Positions 16,375 through 25,254 of a DNA stretch of 64,000 nucleotides are shown here, piece by piece. A program made the translations under genes and the position numbers. Positions within the stretch are counted from its first letter, which is position 1, and the number at the start of each line of letters is the position of its first letter. Source of the stretch: Neobacillus cucumis (lineage in GTDB: Bacteria > Bacillota > Bacilli > Bacillales_B > DSM-18226); the NCBI RefSeq assembly GCF_016107705.1, contig NZ_JAEHGC010000003.1:62001-126000 (forward strand). The letters run 5' to 3'. The notes beneath the pieces are model-generated. The model saw nothing but the letters and a program-made list of their open reading frames with translations. It ran no database searches and was not told the DNA's origin.

Positions 16375-17349
16375 TTAAAAACTAAATTTTGGTTTAAAAT
16401 CACCTTGATAAGGTTCATGTTCAACGAATATAGTTATATCTTTGCCGTCTTTGTCTTTGCCAGTTCTTTTATACGTAAATTTATTTTTATTAAGCTCTGT
16501 AAGTTCAAGAGCGGCACCATACTTATTAGCTCCAATGGAAACATGGGCTCTTATTTTATTTTCGTGTACTACATCGAAGTAGCCATAATCACCGCGGCTT
16601 TGTCCTGTTTCTTCATTGAAAAACTCATATTTATTCGTCTTATCATCAAATTTTGCCAGACTTATAAAATTTGAATTATATTTTGTAACATCATTCCCGT
16701 TTTCATCTAATACCCTTGTTCCGTGCCAAAGAGTACTGCCTAAAATTTTATCTCCATCAACGTTTTTAACAATATCTCCTGTAGTAGTGTCCAACTGTTT
16801 GTCTGGATCCGTAAAAGACAGTTCCTTTCCTTTATATGGTACATGTTCAACGAATACCACTACATCGTTGCCATTCTCATCTTTTCCCATTCTTTTATAA
16901 GTAAAAACATTTTTATTTAATTTTACCATGTCAACAACAGCTTGATATTTCATCGATTCTGAAATTAATATTCTCTTCTTCCCATCATTGGTGATAAAGA
17001 AAGTTCCTTTATCGCCACGGCTATTCCCCGTTTTAGCATCAAAAAATTCATATCTTCCTGATTTCACATCATATTTCGCAAGACCAATGAAGTTTGCATT
17101 CTCTTTTGTTAAGTCATGATGATTTTTGTCGTATACTCTTGTACCTTGCCAATTTGTGCTGCTAAGAATGTTAGCCATTTTTTGGCCCTTAGACAGTTTA
17201 TTTTCGGATGGCTTTTCTTCATTTAAATTTTGAACTGTTTTTATTACATTCTTTTGTTCATTTGCGTTAGCTTGCGTACTTGCGCTAAACCCTGCTAATG
17301 CTATCGACAATCCAAGTAAAGGTGTTAATATTTTTGTTTTCTTGATCAT
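16375..17349 (-). CDS. Secreted protein with two DUF4822 domains
   Basis: This 324-residue exported protein has a Sec signal peptide (MIKKTK, a hydrophobic core, then a Q-A-N-A cleavage region near residue 29). The mature protein contains two homologous domains of about 115 residues. The first begins STNWQGTRVYD and the second STLWHGTRVLD, and each ends with a FTYKR-GKD-FVEH block. These match the DUF4822 family, of unknown function, known from Gram-positive secreted proteins. I start at 17349 because AGGGGA lies seven bases upstream; the open frame begins at 17379. The gene is monocistronic, with a terminator behind it and the kinase/regulator pair downstream. No enzymatic motif is visible. 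Confidence 0.82.
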   Translation of the reverse strand: MIKKTKILTPLLGLSIALAGFSASTQANANEQKNVIKTVQNLNEEKPSENKLSKGQKMANILSSTNWQGTRVYDKNHHDLTKENANFIGLAKYDVKSGRYEFFDAKTGNSRGDKGTFFITNDGKKRILISESMKYQAVVDMVKLNKNVFTYKRMGKDENGNDVVVFVEHVPYKGKELSFTDPDKQLDTTTGDIVKNVDGDKILGSTLWHGTRVLDENGNDVTKYNSNFISLAKFDDKTNKYEFFNEETGQSRGDYGYFDVVHENKIRAHVSIGANKYGAALELTELNKNKFTYKRTGKDKDGKDITIFVEHEPYQGDFKPKFSF

Positions 17350-17714
17350 TTTTTCATCCCCTAATTCAATAATTTGCACTTAAACCTCAATAACTTAGTA
17401 TTTCATTTCAATTTTTAATTTATGATTTCGTCGACGTACATTGATTGTACCTGACAGAACTTAACTCCCCATGTAAAAAACATTACCAAATTCTTAACTT
17501 TTTAGTTTGATTTCTTAAACTCACTTTCAATTAAAAATCCTTGTATAACATGCACATATACGATCACTAAATTTTAGTTTTTGTAACCAATGACTTATAC
17601 CAACATTTCTTTTAAAATTAAATTTGTTAAAATTTAGGTAAACAAAAAAATTCTAATTACACGCTAGCAGTCTTTTTCAGTTTAAATAACATTCCCAAAA
17701 GGAGATTTTATTGG
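17350..17714. other. Divergent intergenic region with a 15-bp palindrome
   Basis: These 365 bases separate the DUF4822 gene (minus) from an AtzC-like gene (plus) and must hold both promoters. The clearest element is GTACA-TTGAT-TGTAC at 17436-17450, a possible operator on the DUF4822 side. I find no tandem-box promoter of the site A-C type and no open frame of note. The rest is AT-rich. Confidence 0.4.
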
Positions 17715-19040
17715 ATGATACAAGAAAATAACAATTTAAATAATGATGCCCATATACAGAAAATAACGGTACCAGATAAAAATAGCACCTACATGCTTTT
17801 GAATGTTCGATTGGAAAGCGGCTATAAATATGAAAACGGCGAGGTGGCCGCAACCGAATCCGTTTTTCGCAACATTCGCGTCGATAAAGGCAGGATTACT
17901 AAAATACTTGATTTAAACTCCCATCTTGAAAAAGATATTATTTGCTATGATGCAAAAGGGATGCTCTTGCTTCCTGCCTTTAGGGATATGCATATTCATT
18001 TAGATAAAACCTATTATGGAGGCCCTTGGAAAGCGGCAGCGACAAGAAAAAGCGGTATTTTCGACATGATTGAGTTGGAGAAGACTTTACTGCCGGAATT
18101 GCTCCCAACCGCACAGGAACATGCAGAGAAATTAATTGAACTTATTCTTAGCTATGGCACTACATATGTCAGAAGCCACTGTAACATTGACCAAGCCGTT
18201 GGTCTTAAAAACCTCGAGAAACTAAAGCTCGCTTTAGCAAACTATTCAGATAAAATTTCCCATGAAATTGTCGCTTTCCCGCAACATGGCTTGCTTCGTT
18301 CAAATGTTGAAGGACTTTTACGTGATGCAATGAAGCTCGGGGTTACACATGTTGGCGGACTAGATCCAACTTTAGTAGACGGTGATTTGGAAAAATCACT
18401 ACACACCATGGTTCAAATCGCAGTAGACTACAAAGCAGGTATTGATATCCATCTTCATGAAGGCGGAGAAACGGGATTAAAAGCAATTCGAAGACTAGCA
18501 GATTTGACAGAAGAAGCTGGTCTTCAGGGAAAAGTCACAATTAGTCACGCTTTCTCTCTTGCATCACTTACGCTAGGTGCAGACCTTGAAACGGCGGACC
18601 GACTTGCATCACTAGGTATCTCCATTGCATCTTCTGTTCCAATTGGCAAGGATGTTATGCCCATTCCTCTGCTTCAAAAGCGGAAGGTGAATGTCCTGCT
18701 TGGCAATGACAGTATTACCGATCACTGGGATCCGTTCGGAATCGGCGATATACTGCAGAAGGCACATCTTGCAGCACAACTGTATGAATGGAAAAACGAG
18801 TACAACCTTTCTCGGGCTCTCTCCCTTGCAACGGGCGGGATTACTCCTTTAGATGAGTCAGGTAAACAAATATGGCCAAAAGTCGGCGATGACGCAACAG
18901 GAGTACTCGTTCCTGCAAACTGTTCTGCCGAAGCCGTTGCCCGGCTGCCAAAACGTGCTGCCGTACTGCATAAAGGCACTTTGTCGTCAGGGACACTTGA
19001 TACCGTAAATCCTAAAATCCCAAACATCTCTAGAACGTAG
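17715..19040 (+). CDS. Metal-dependent amidohydrolase, cytosine deaminase/AtzC-like (second copy)
   Basis: This 441-residue paralogue of the enzyme at 6999 has the same motif series: MHIHLDKTYYGG on strand 1, IHLHEGG mid-protein, ISHAFSLA and NDSITDHWDPFG with the catalytic Asp, plus the shared C-terminal block (ATGGITPL, then NCSAEAVARLPKRAAV). It carries a longer N-terminus of about 30 residues that is polar and not conserved in the paralogue. AAAGGAG lies upstream of the ATG. It differs most from its sister around strand 5 (HLHEGG versus HLHDPG), a region that shapes the substrate pocket, so the two may act on different intermediates. The alpha/beta hydrolase gene follows 15 bases later in the same unit. 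Confidence 0.87.
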   Translation: MIQENNNLNNDAHIQKITVPDKNSTYMLLNVRLESGYKYENGEVAATESVFRNIRVDKGRITKILDLNSHLEKDIICYDAKGMLLLPAFRDMHIHLDKTYYGGPWKAAATRKSGIFDMIELEKTLLPELLPTAQEHAEKLIELILSYGTTYVRSHCNIDQAVGLKNLEKLKLALANYSDKISHEIVAFPQHGLLRSNVEGLLRDAMKLGVTHVGGLDPTLVDGDLEKSLHTMVQIAVDYKAGIDIHLHEGGETGLKAIRRLADLTEEAGLQGKVTISHAFSLASLTLGADLETADRLASLGISIASSVPIGKDVMPIPLLQKRKVNVLLGNDSITDHWDPFGIGDILQKAHLAAQLYEWKNEYNLSRALSLATGGITPLDESGKQIWPKVGDDATGVLVPANCSAEAVARLPKRAAVLHKGTLSSGTLDTVNPKIPNISRT

Positions 19041-19055
19041 TAAGAGAGTGATCCT

Positions 19056-19925
19056 ATGAAAAATACAGTTATTTATAAACAAGATGACCGTTTTACTATT
19101 AAGGCAGACTTCTATGCAGCCAACCATGAAAAAGCTCCAGTTATTATATATATCCATGGAGGCGGACTATTATGGGGAACTAGAGAAGATATTAATGAAG
19201 AAATGATAAAATTCTATACCCACAATGGTTTTGCATTGTTTTCTATTGACTATAGGCTGGCACCTGAATCTAAACTTCCAGATATCCTTGAAGACGTGCA
19301 AGATGCTCTTCTCTGGTTGGAGATAGAAGGGGGAAAGCAATTCTCGATTGATCCAAAAAGAATAGCTGTTGTTGGCGGTTCTGCTGGGGGCTATCTTGCT
19401 TTGTGTACAGGAACATTTAAAAATAAGCCGCGCACAATCGTTTCCTTCTATGGCTATGGCGATATCAGTGCCAATTGGGCAACGAAACCAAGCAGTTTCT
19501 ATCTACAAAAGGACATAGTTCCAAAAGAGCTTTATAAAAAGTTTGTTTCAGATGAAATGATTACAGAGGGGTCTATTGAAACGCGATTTCTCCTATATTT
19601 GTATGCTAGGCAGCAAGGTGAATGGGTCCAGGAGATAACAGGTATTCATTCACCTACTAAAGAGAATCTCATCCAGTTTTGCCCGATCTATCATATCACT
19701 AAGGATTATCCGCCTACATTATTGCTGCACGGGACCAAGGACACGGATGTACCATACGAACAATCTGTTTTTATGAGAGCCTCCCTCATAAAAGAAGAAG
19801 TAAAAACCAGGTTAATTACAATTCCTAATGGAGAGCATGTATTTGAAAAAGATTTTGATAACCCAATTGTTCAAGATGCACTTAATCAGGTAATTGAATT
19901 TCTTCAAATTCATTTATCCGAATAA
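19056..19925 (+). CDS. Alpha/beta hydrolase, esterase/lipase-like (HSL or BD-FAE type)
   Basis: This is a 289-residue soluble hydrolase. The oxyanion-hole motif HGGG (residues about 29-32) is followed by the DYRLAPE block, the nucleophile elbow GGSAGG, then an Asp in GTKDTDVPYEQS and a His in NGEHVFEKD, completing a Ser-Asp-His triad. Relatives cleave esters and, in some cases, amides or carbamates (for example kynurenine formamidase-like enzymes). It follows the AtzC-like gene by 15 bases and is the last gene before a terminator, so a role in the same pathway on an ester or amide intermediate is plausible. A general esterase is the alternative. Confidence 0.88.
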   Translation: MKNTVIYKQDDRFTIKADFYAANHEKAPVIIYIHGGGLLWGTREDINEEMIKFYTHNGFALFSIDYRLAPESKLPDILEDVQDALLWLEIEGGKQFSIDPKRIAVVGGSAGGYLALCTGTFKNKPRTIVSFYGYGDISANWATKPSSFYLQKDIVPKELYKKFVSDEMITEGSIETRFLLYLYARQQGEWVQEITGIHSPTKENLIQFCPIYHITKDYPPTLLLHGTKDTDVPYEQSVFMRASLIKEEVKTRLITIPNGEHVFEKDFDNPIVQDALNQVIEFLQIHLSE

Positions 19926-19936
19926 AGTAACTGGAC

Positions 19937-19988
19937 AAAAAAAAGCCGTTCTTCCTTATGTTAATCAGAAGGAAAAATCGGCTTTTTT
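19937..19988 (+). terminator. Terminator after the amidohydrolase/esterase unit
   Basis: Arms AAAAAAGCCG and CGGCTTTTTT, with an inner CTTCCTT / AAGGAA pair, close an imperfect hairpin ending in a T run. It lies between convergent transcription units (esterase plus, NCS1 permease minus). Confidence 0.75.
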
Positions 19989-20046
19989 ATTTAGAATAAA
20001 TTTACTTATCTACCCTAAAAAAATCCTTGTGCTCCCCAACACTACT

Positions 20047-21363
20047 TTACTGCTTTGCAATTTTGGAATTCGCAACAGAAGCACGGGTAACAACTAAATT
20101 ACCTATACCATAGAACATGACTGTAGCCAGAATTCCAAAAACAGCTACTGAATAATGTGGTGCATAATAGTTGAGTAAAAGTGCGATAGCTGAAGCCAAT
20201 GCCCATGTAATAAAGGGCAACGGTTTCCAACCAATTACAGTAGGAGATTGGTCCTTAAATTTCCTGCGTAGAATGAATTGGTCCATAATTAATATTGTTC
20301 CGATTGGTGGAACAATGACCCCTAACAGAACTAGCCAGTTATAAAAAACATTATAAATTCCAGAAATAGCGATTATTATACCGATAATACCTATTATGAT
20401 TGTCACCAATCTCATTTTTTTGCCAGTCATATGTGACCAGCCAACTGCGCCATTATACAAACAATGTGAACCTACAGATCCTAAATTGATAAAGACAAAC
20501 AGGATAGCCAAGATCGTTAGCAACGGACCATGTCCTGATAAAACTCTCATGAAATCCCCGCCGTTACTTTGAGGATTTGGAATAACACCAGTGGCGACGA
20601 CGATTCCACCTACAAGTTCTGCAATAAAATTTCCGATTGGAAAGGCAAAAATGGTTGATAGCAACCCTTCACGACCATTTTTTGCCCAACGTGTAAAGTC
20701 TGCTGTCATCGTACCCGAATCCGCAAATCCAGCAAAAACCAAAGTGATGGCTGCACCAAACGACATAGCTCCCGCACCTGCACTAGGTTGATAGTCAAGA
20801 ATATTCGTATTACCAGCCCTGAATGCGAGAACGATCGCAATAATCGCCATTAAAAAATACATTGGTGTGGCAATCCATCCTAAAATAGACAATGCTTTAA
20901 TTCCGATATAGGTTATGGCTATATACAGGATTCCTCCAACGAGTGTCATCAAGACCAGGTTAGCACCAAAGGATCCATGCATCGTTGCCCCGGTGAGTCC
21001 TATCTGAAGAGCAAACCACCCGACAACGACTGTAGAAAGCAATCCAGAAACAACATAATACCCTGAACGCCCAAACGACCTTTGCGCAATCATGGCAAAG
21101 TTCATTCCAGTACGGCCAGCTTCGTGGCTTAGTAACCCTACTACGAGAAACAATAAGAGGTTACCAATCAGCATCGCTAGGGCACCTGCTTTAAATCCAA
21201 TCGAGGCTGTGATAATTCCACCAATTACAGCACTTGTCAAAACCATCGGAAAACCAAACCAAACTGCACCTACGGAAGATAAACTTTTTCGATACTCTTT
21301 TGGCACAGGAGAGTGTTCAAACTCTGGATCTAATAGTTTATTATCAACATTATTGGTAGACAT
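20047..21363 (-). CDS. NCS1-family nucleobase/allantoin/cytosine-type permease
   Basis: This 438-residue integral membrane protein has about 12 hydrophobic segments. The N-terminal region (VPKEYRKSLSSVGAVWFGF and GRTGMNFAMIAQRSFGRSG) is typical of the NCS1 family (CodB, PucI, FurA relatives), which imports cytosine, purines, allantoin, hydantoins or thiamine with Na+ or H+. I start at 21363 since AAGGAGGG lies just upstream; the open frame runs to 21396. It is the last gene of the minus-strand set behind carbamate kinase and the oxamate carbamoyltransferase genes, and probably imports the ureide or heterocycle that feeds them. The paralogue specificity cannot be assigned. Confidence 0.88.
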   Translation of the reverse strand: MSTNNVDNKLLDPEFEHSPVPKEYRKSLSSVGAVWFGFPMVLTSAVIGGIITASIGFKAGALAMLIGNLLLFLVVGLLSHEAGRTGMNFAMIAQRSFGRSGYYVVSGLLSTVVVGWFALQIGLTGATMHGSFGANLVLMTLVGGILYIAITYIGIKALSILGWIATPMYFLMAIIAIVLAFRAGNTNILDYQPSAGAGAMSFGAAITLVFAGFADSGTMTADFTRWAKNGREGLLSTIFAFPIGNFIAELVGGIVVATGVIPNPQSNGGDFMRVLSGHGPLLTILAILFVFINLGSVGSHCLYNGAVGWSHMTGKKMRLVTIIIGIIGIIIAISGIYNVFYNWLVLLGVIVPPIGTILIMDQFILRRKFKDQSPTVIGWKPLPFITWALASAIALLLNYYAPHYSVAVFGILATVMFYGIGNLVVTRASVANSKIAKQ

Positions 21364-21474
21364 ACATTCCCTCCTTATAGAAAATATTTTTATCAAAACA
21401 ATTAGCTCTTTCTAAAAAACTAAAAAACAGCTTTAGATACAGGATTGGCTGCTTTTCATAGTAGCTTTTATTAA

Positions 21475-22425
21475 TTATTTAATAATATGAGTTCCTGCGT
21501 TTTCGTTTATCGCATCTTTCAAGCTTTCTGGGTTTGTAATAATGACTCTAGTACCCTTCTTTTCTAAGAAGTTTAGACTTGCCTCGATTTTAGGCAACAT
21601 ACTTCCAGGAGCAAAGTGGTTTTCAAGGACATATTTTTTTGTTTCCTCTACAGAAATTTTTTCTAATGCCTTTTGATCAGGTTTACCGAAGTTGATACAA
21701 ACTCTTGAAACACCTGTTGTAATAATCAGAGTCTCAGCATTGACTTGTTCTGCTAAAAGGCTTGTAGCAAAATCTTTATCAATGACGGCATCAATTCCTT
21801 CGTACGTGTTATTATTCGTTTTAACTACCGGAATTCCGCCGCCGCCTACTGCAATCACCACATACCCATCATCGATCAAAGACTTTACAGCATCCTTTTC
21901 AACAATATCAATTGGTTTGGGTGATGGAACAACTCTTCGATAACCACGGCCTGAATCTTCAATAAAAATCCAGTTTGGATGTTCTTTTTTCATCTCTTCA
22001 GCTTGCTCTAGCGTAAAGAATGATCCTACAGGTTTCGTCGGTTCTTTAAAATTAGGATCATCCATGCTAACTTCAACCTGTGTAATGACAGTAGCAACTT
22101 TTTTGTTGATTCCTCTTTTTGTAAATTCGTTCGTTAATGCCTGTTGTATTTGGTAACCAATACCACCTTGTGTATCCGCTACACAATTAACAAGTGGAAT
22201 GGCAGGCATACCAGCTACTTCATTTGCAATTTCAGATCTTTGAAGTTCAAATCCAACCTGTGGTCCGTTTCCGTGTGTAACAACAACATTGTAGCCTTCT
22301 TGAACCATATCTGCGATATTTACTACCGTTTCTTGTACGGCTTCATATTGGTCTTGAATCGTGTTACGTCCATTTCCTCTAACCAAGGAGTTTCCACCAA
22401 TAGCAACAATAACTAATTTCCCCAT
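21475..22425 (-). CDS. arcC: Carbamate kinase (AllK/ArcC type)
   Basis: This 316-residue enzyme transfers the phosphate of carbamoyl phosphate to ADP, giving ATP, CO2 and ammonia; it is cytoplasmic. Family motifs are clear: VIAIGGNSL at the N-terminus, VVTHGNGPQVG, GYRRVVPSPKP and VVIAVGGGGIPV. It has the usual family length. The ATG overlaps the stop of the ankyrin gene by one base (TAATG), so translation is coupled. There is no arginine deiminase or ornithine carbamoyltransferase here, so the source of carbamoyl phosphate is most likely the AllFGH set upstream. By context it is functionally AllK rather than part of an arginine deiminase pathway. Confidence 0.94.
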   Translation of the reverse strand: MGKLVIVAIGGNSLVRGNGRNTIQDQYEAVQETVVNIADMVQEGYNVVVTHGNGPQVGFELQRSEIANEVAGMPAIPLVNCVADTQGGIGYQIQQALTNEFTKRGINKKVATVITQVEVSMDDPNFKEPTKPVGSFFTLEQAEEMKKEHPNWIFIEDSGRGYRRVVPSPKPIDIVEKDAVKSLIDDGYVVIAVGGGGIPVVKTNNNTYEGIDAVIDKDFATSLLAEQVNAETLIITTGVSRVCINFGKPDQKALEKISVEETKKYVLENHFAPGSMLPKIEASLNFLEKKGTRVIITNPESLKDAINENAGTHIIK

Positions 22426-23618
22426 TATTTTACCTCCAATGTTTTTGACTTTATTTTTTTACCTAGTAATTCCAGAGATTGGTTCCTATGCAATTGATAT
22501 AAAGGATTTGTAGGATCATTTGCGATAGCATTCTCGATTGCTTCAATGGCCTCTTCATGTTTACCTAACGATCTTAGACTGTTTGCTTTATGAAAGGAGA
22601 AATCATATCTAGTCGGCTGAAGACCTAGAAGCTTATTCATCACAATAACAGCTTCTTCATGTCTGCCAAGCTCTCTTAGGTAATTTGATTTATGGTAGCG
22701 ATAGAAAGTCTCATTAGGGTTAAGTTTGCAAGCTCTATCATACTCGTTAAGAGCTTCCTCTGGTTTCTTCATTAATCTTAGGCAATTTGCTGTGTAGAAG
22801 TAAAAATCTAGATCATTTGGATCAATGGCTAATGCCCTGTTGTATTCATCTAGAGCTTCTTCATATCTCTTTAATTCTTGCAGGCAATATCCTTTATAGA
22901 AGTAAAAGTCAAGATTTTGACTATCATTCTCTTGAGCTTTATCGATTTCTGAGATAGCTTTTTCATACTTACCCTCTTTATAAAGAGTTTTTGCTATTTT
23001 AATAGATTCACTCTTCTCTTCATACTCTTTGTTTAGAATTTCCACTACCCTTGTATGATTGAGCTCTTCCGCATGTTGAAGTGATGACTTACCATCTCTA
23101 TCAGGCAAATGAACATCTGCACCTGCATCTACGAGTGTTTGAACGATATCAGAGTATAATCGTCCTCCATTCCCCAAAATAACTGCCTCAAGAAGGGCCG
23201 ACCAGCCTAAATTGTTGACATGGTTTACTGGAACCCCGGCATCCAAACAAATTTGTACGGTTTTCAAATATCCCTTTTCACTCGAAGGCAATAAAGCAGT
23301 TCCGCCAAATCGATTCACGCTTTTAAGATCGGCACCCGCATCAATCATCAATCGCAAAATTTTATGAAATCCATTTGCTGCGGAGCAAATAAACGGAGAT
23401 AGTTGGGTAATATCTCTTGTGTTTACATCACTTCCGGCCTCAATTAATAGTTTTGCAACAGCAACTTGATTTTTTTGTGTTGCTGCCATTAAAGCAGTCC
23501 GACCATCCGCATCTTTAAAATCAACGTTTGCACCGTCTTTTAAAAGCTGTTCGACAACAGCATATTCTCCCCGATCACTAGCATGAATAAGGTCTTTATT
23601 TAAAGATGAATTTTCCAT
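22425..23618 (-). CDS. Ankyrin-repeat plus TPR-repeat protein
   Basis: This 397-residue protein is built of two repeat scaffolds. Residues about 1-185 hold five or six ankyrin repeats (DADGRTALMAATQKNQ, DITQLSPFICSAANG, NRFGGTALLPSSEKG and so on). Residues about 205-395 hold TPR repeats (for example KYEKAISEIDKAQEND, RYEEALDEYNRALAIDPN, KPEEALNEYDRACKLNPN). It has no signal peptide, membrane segment or catalytic motif, so it is a cytoplasmic protein-interaction scaffold. It sits between the AllG gene and carbamate kinase and is coupled to the latter by a TAATG overlap. The combination in an allantoin-type operon is not one I know. A role in assembling or regulating the enzyme complex is inference. 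Confidence 0.88.
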   Translation of the reverse strand: MENSSLNKDLIHASDRGEYAVVEQLLKDGANVDFKDADGRTALMAATQKNQVAVAKLLIEAGSDVNTRDITQLSPFICSAANGFHKILRLMIDAGADLKSVNRFGGTALLPSSEKGYLKTVQICLDAGVPVNHVNNLGWSALLEAVILGNGGRLYSDIVQTLVDAGADVHLPDRDGKSSLQHAEELNHTRVVEILNKEYEEKSESIKIAKTLYKEGKYEKAISEIDKAQENDSQNLDFYFYKGYCLQELKRYEEALDEYNRALAIDPNDLDFYFYTANCLRLMKKPEEALNEYDRACKLNPNETFYRYHKSNYLRELGRHEEAVIVMNKLLGLQPTRYDFSFHKANSLRSLGKHEEAIEAIENAIANDPTNPLYQLHRNQSLELLGKKIKSKTLEVK

Positions 23619-23690
23619 AAGTACTCTCCTTTACATATGATCCAAACGGTTCAATTTCCAAAAAATTCTTCACCGCTATTCTTCCAAAGA

Positions 23691-23722
23691 CGAATTCAAT
23701 TTATGAAAATAAATTGAATTCG
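23691..23722. repeat. Perfect 14-bp inverted repeat upstream of the ankyrin gene
   Basis: Arms CGAATTCAATTTAT and ATAAATTGAATTCG enclose the loop GAAA. It lies in the 209-base gap between allG and the ankyrin gene. It could be a terminator, an RNA processing or stability element, or an operator. The following T run on the plus strand is weak, and on the minus strand there is none. Confidence 0.6.
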
Positions 23723-23772
23723 TTTTAAAAAGCAAACTACTAGTTTTTGTATTAAAGCAAAAATATATCCTT

Positions 23773-23800
23773 GCTGGTCCTAAACCAGTTTAGGACCAGC
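23773..23800. repeat. GC-rich hairpin directly downstream of allG
   Basis: Perfect 12-bp arms GCTGGTCCTAAA / TTTAGGACCAGC enclose the four-base loop CCAG. On the minus strand it follows the AllG stop by 27 bases and is followed by AAGGATATATTTTT, so it could act as a partial terminator or mRNA 3'-end stabiliser, lowering expression of the ankyrin, kinase and permease genes relative to AllFGH. Confidence 0.6.
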
Positions 23801-23827
23801 CTCATTTCAACGAACTATATACGTTTA

Positions 23828-25252
23828 TTAAATGTTTTCACTTAAAGCAAGAATTGCCTTTTCAAATGCTTCAACTGGAGGATGGGTGATACCGGCACCT
23901 ATCATTCCGATTCCTGCTTCTTTGTGGGCAATGGCAGTATTAATGATCGGCAGAATTCCTGTTTGAACAACTTTACGAACATCAATTCCAGATGGAACTC
24001 CCATGAAATCAAGTAACGGAATCGTTACGTTAGGGTTTTCAGATGTCGTAATTTCCTTCATTTTTGTCGTGTAGCCGATAGCTTCTTCAACTGTTCCACC
24101 GACTAATGCTACGATCGCAGGAGCAGCTGCCATCGCGAATCCACCGATGCCATATGTTTCAGTGATCGCACTATCACCAATATCAAGACCAGAATCCTCT
24201 GGTTTGTAACCTGCAAACATTGGGCCAATAACTTTTTGAGCTGGACCTGTAAACCATCTGTTTCCTGGCATACCACTAACGCGGATACCGAATTCCACAC
24301 CATTACGGGCCATTGTGGTAACAATCGTACTGTTTTCAATGCCGTGTGCCGCATCAAGTGCACATTTGGCCATTGCCATCCAAGTAGGACCTGAAAAATA
24401 GTCACTGCTTGCAACGAAATCAAATACTTCTTTTTTCTCCTCAGTCGTATAGTTAGTTTGAATTAGGTATGGAGTCAATGCTTGAATTAAAAGGGTCGTA
24501 CCTGCAACATTTCGGTTGTGGCACTCATCACCCATATGAAGCGCTTGTGCAAGCATTAAACGCAAGTCAATGCCATCGGGATTAAGTTTCATCGCATCCC
24601 TTAACATTGGACCAAATACATCGCGCATCCAGATTAAACGGTCAATAACACTCTGGTCATTGGCTCCCATGCGAAGGATTTTTGATAATTGCTCACTCAA
24701 GTTTGTGTAAGCAATGTTGCCATATGTTTTGTTCTCGACAATATGCATAAACATGGATGCAGATGTGACCCCAGCCATAGAGCCAACACAATTATGTTCA
24801 TGACATGGTGAGAAAGTAATTTCACCGGATGCAGCAAGCTCAGCAGCTTCTCCGATATCCTTTGCTAATCCTTCAAATACGATTGCTCCTGTTACAGCCC
24901 CCTTCATTGGGCCATTCATTTTATCCCAAGTGATTGGAGGTCCGGCATGAAGGATCGTCGTTTTTGTCATACCAGGAACACAATTAATTGCTTGATCAAA
25001 GCCAATTAATACAGGCTGAGAATGAATAATTCGTTCAACAGCTAGTTTATTTGCTTCCTCGATTTTTACAGAGATTGCTAGCTTTTCAAGCTTATCAAGT
25101 GCTGCAATTAGTTCAGGATTCCCCCGGCCAGGTGGTGTCCATTCTAAATGAATGACTTCAGCACCTTGGTGTGTTAAATCATCCTTGAAAGATTCAATTC
25201 CAACGTTGATTACATGTGGTTTCCCTTTAAAAAGTTCATTAATTTTACTCAT
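23828..25252 (-). CDS. allG: Oxamate carbamoyltransferase subunit AllG (YlbE-like, DUF1116)
   Basis: This 474-residue protein of the DUF1116/YlbE family is, in Escherichia coli, one of three subunits (AllF, AllG, AllH) of the enzyme interconverting oxalurate plus phosphate with oxamate plus carbamoyl phosphate. Family blocks seen are the N-terminal VINVGIESFKDDL, GPPITWDKMNGPMKGA, FSPCHEHNCVGSMAGVTSASM and GIRVSGMPGNRWFTGPA. It lies between FdrA (2-base gap) and the ankyrin gene, and the full trio plus carbamate kinase matches the E. coli allantoin gene set. The exact carbamoyl substrate in this organism is inferred from homology. Confidence 0.9.
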   Translation of the reverse strand: MSKINELFKGKPHVINVGIESFKDDLTHQGAEVIHLEWTPPGRGNPELIAALDKLEKLAISVKIEEANKLAVERIIHSQPVLIGFDQAINCVPGMTKTTILHAGPPITWDKMNGPMKGAVTGAIVFEGLAKDIGEAAELAASGEITFSPCHEHNCVGSMAGVTSASMFMHIVENKTYGNIAYTNLSEQLSKILRMGANDQSVIDRLIWMRDVFGPMLRDAMKLNPDGIDLRLMLAQALHMGDECHNRNVAGTTLLIQALTPYLIQTNYTTEEKKEVFDFVASSDYFSGPTWMAMAKCALDAAHGIENSTIVTTMARNGVEFGIRVSGMPGNRWFTGPAQKVIGPMFAGYKPEDSGLDIGDSAITETYGIGGFAMAAAPAIVALVGGTVEEAIGYTTKMKEITTSENPNVTIPLLDFMGVPSGIDVRKVVQTGILPIINTAIAHKEAGIGMIGAGITHPPVEAFEKAILALSENI

Positions 25253-25254
25253 GG

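Noticed and set aside
17500..17714. A fourth tandem-box promoter in front of the second AtzC-like gene
   Set aside because: No pair of boxes with 21-bp spacing and a matching -10 could be found there.
21364..21474. Purine-type riboswitch upstream of the NCS1 permease
   Set aside because: The 111-base gap lacks the conserved purine-aptamer core and paired stems.
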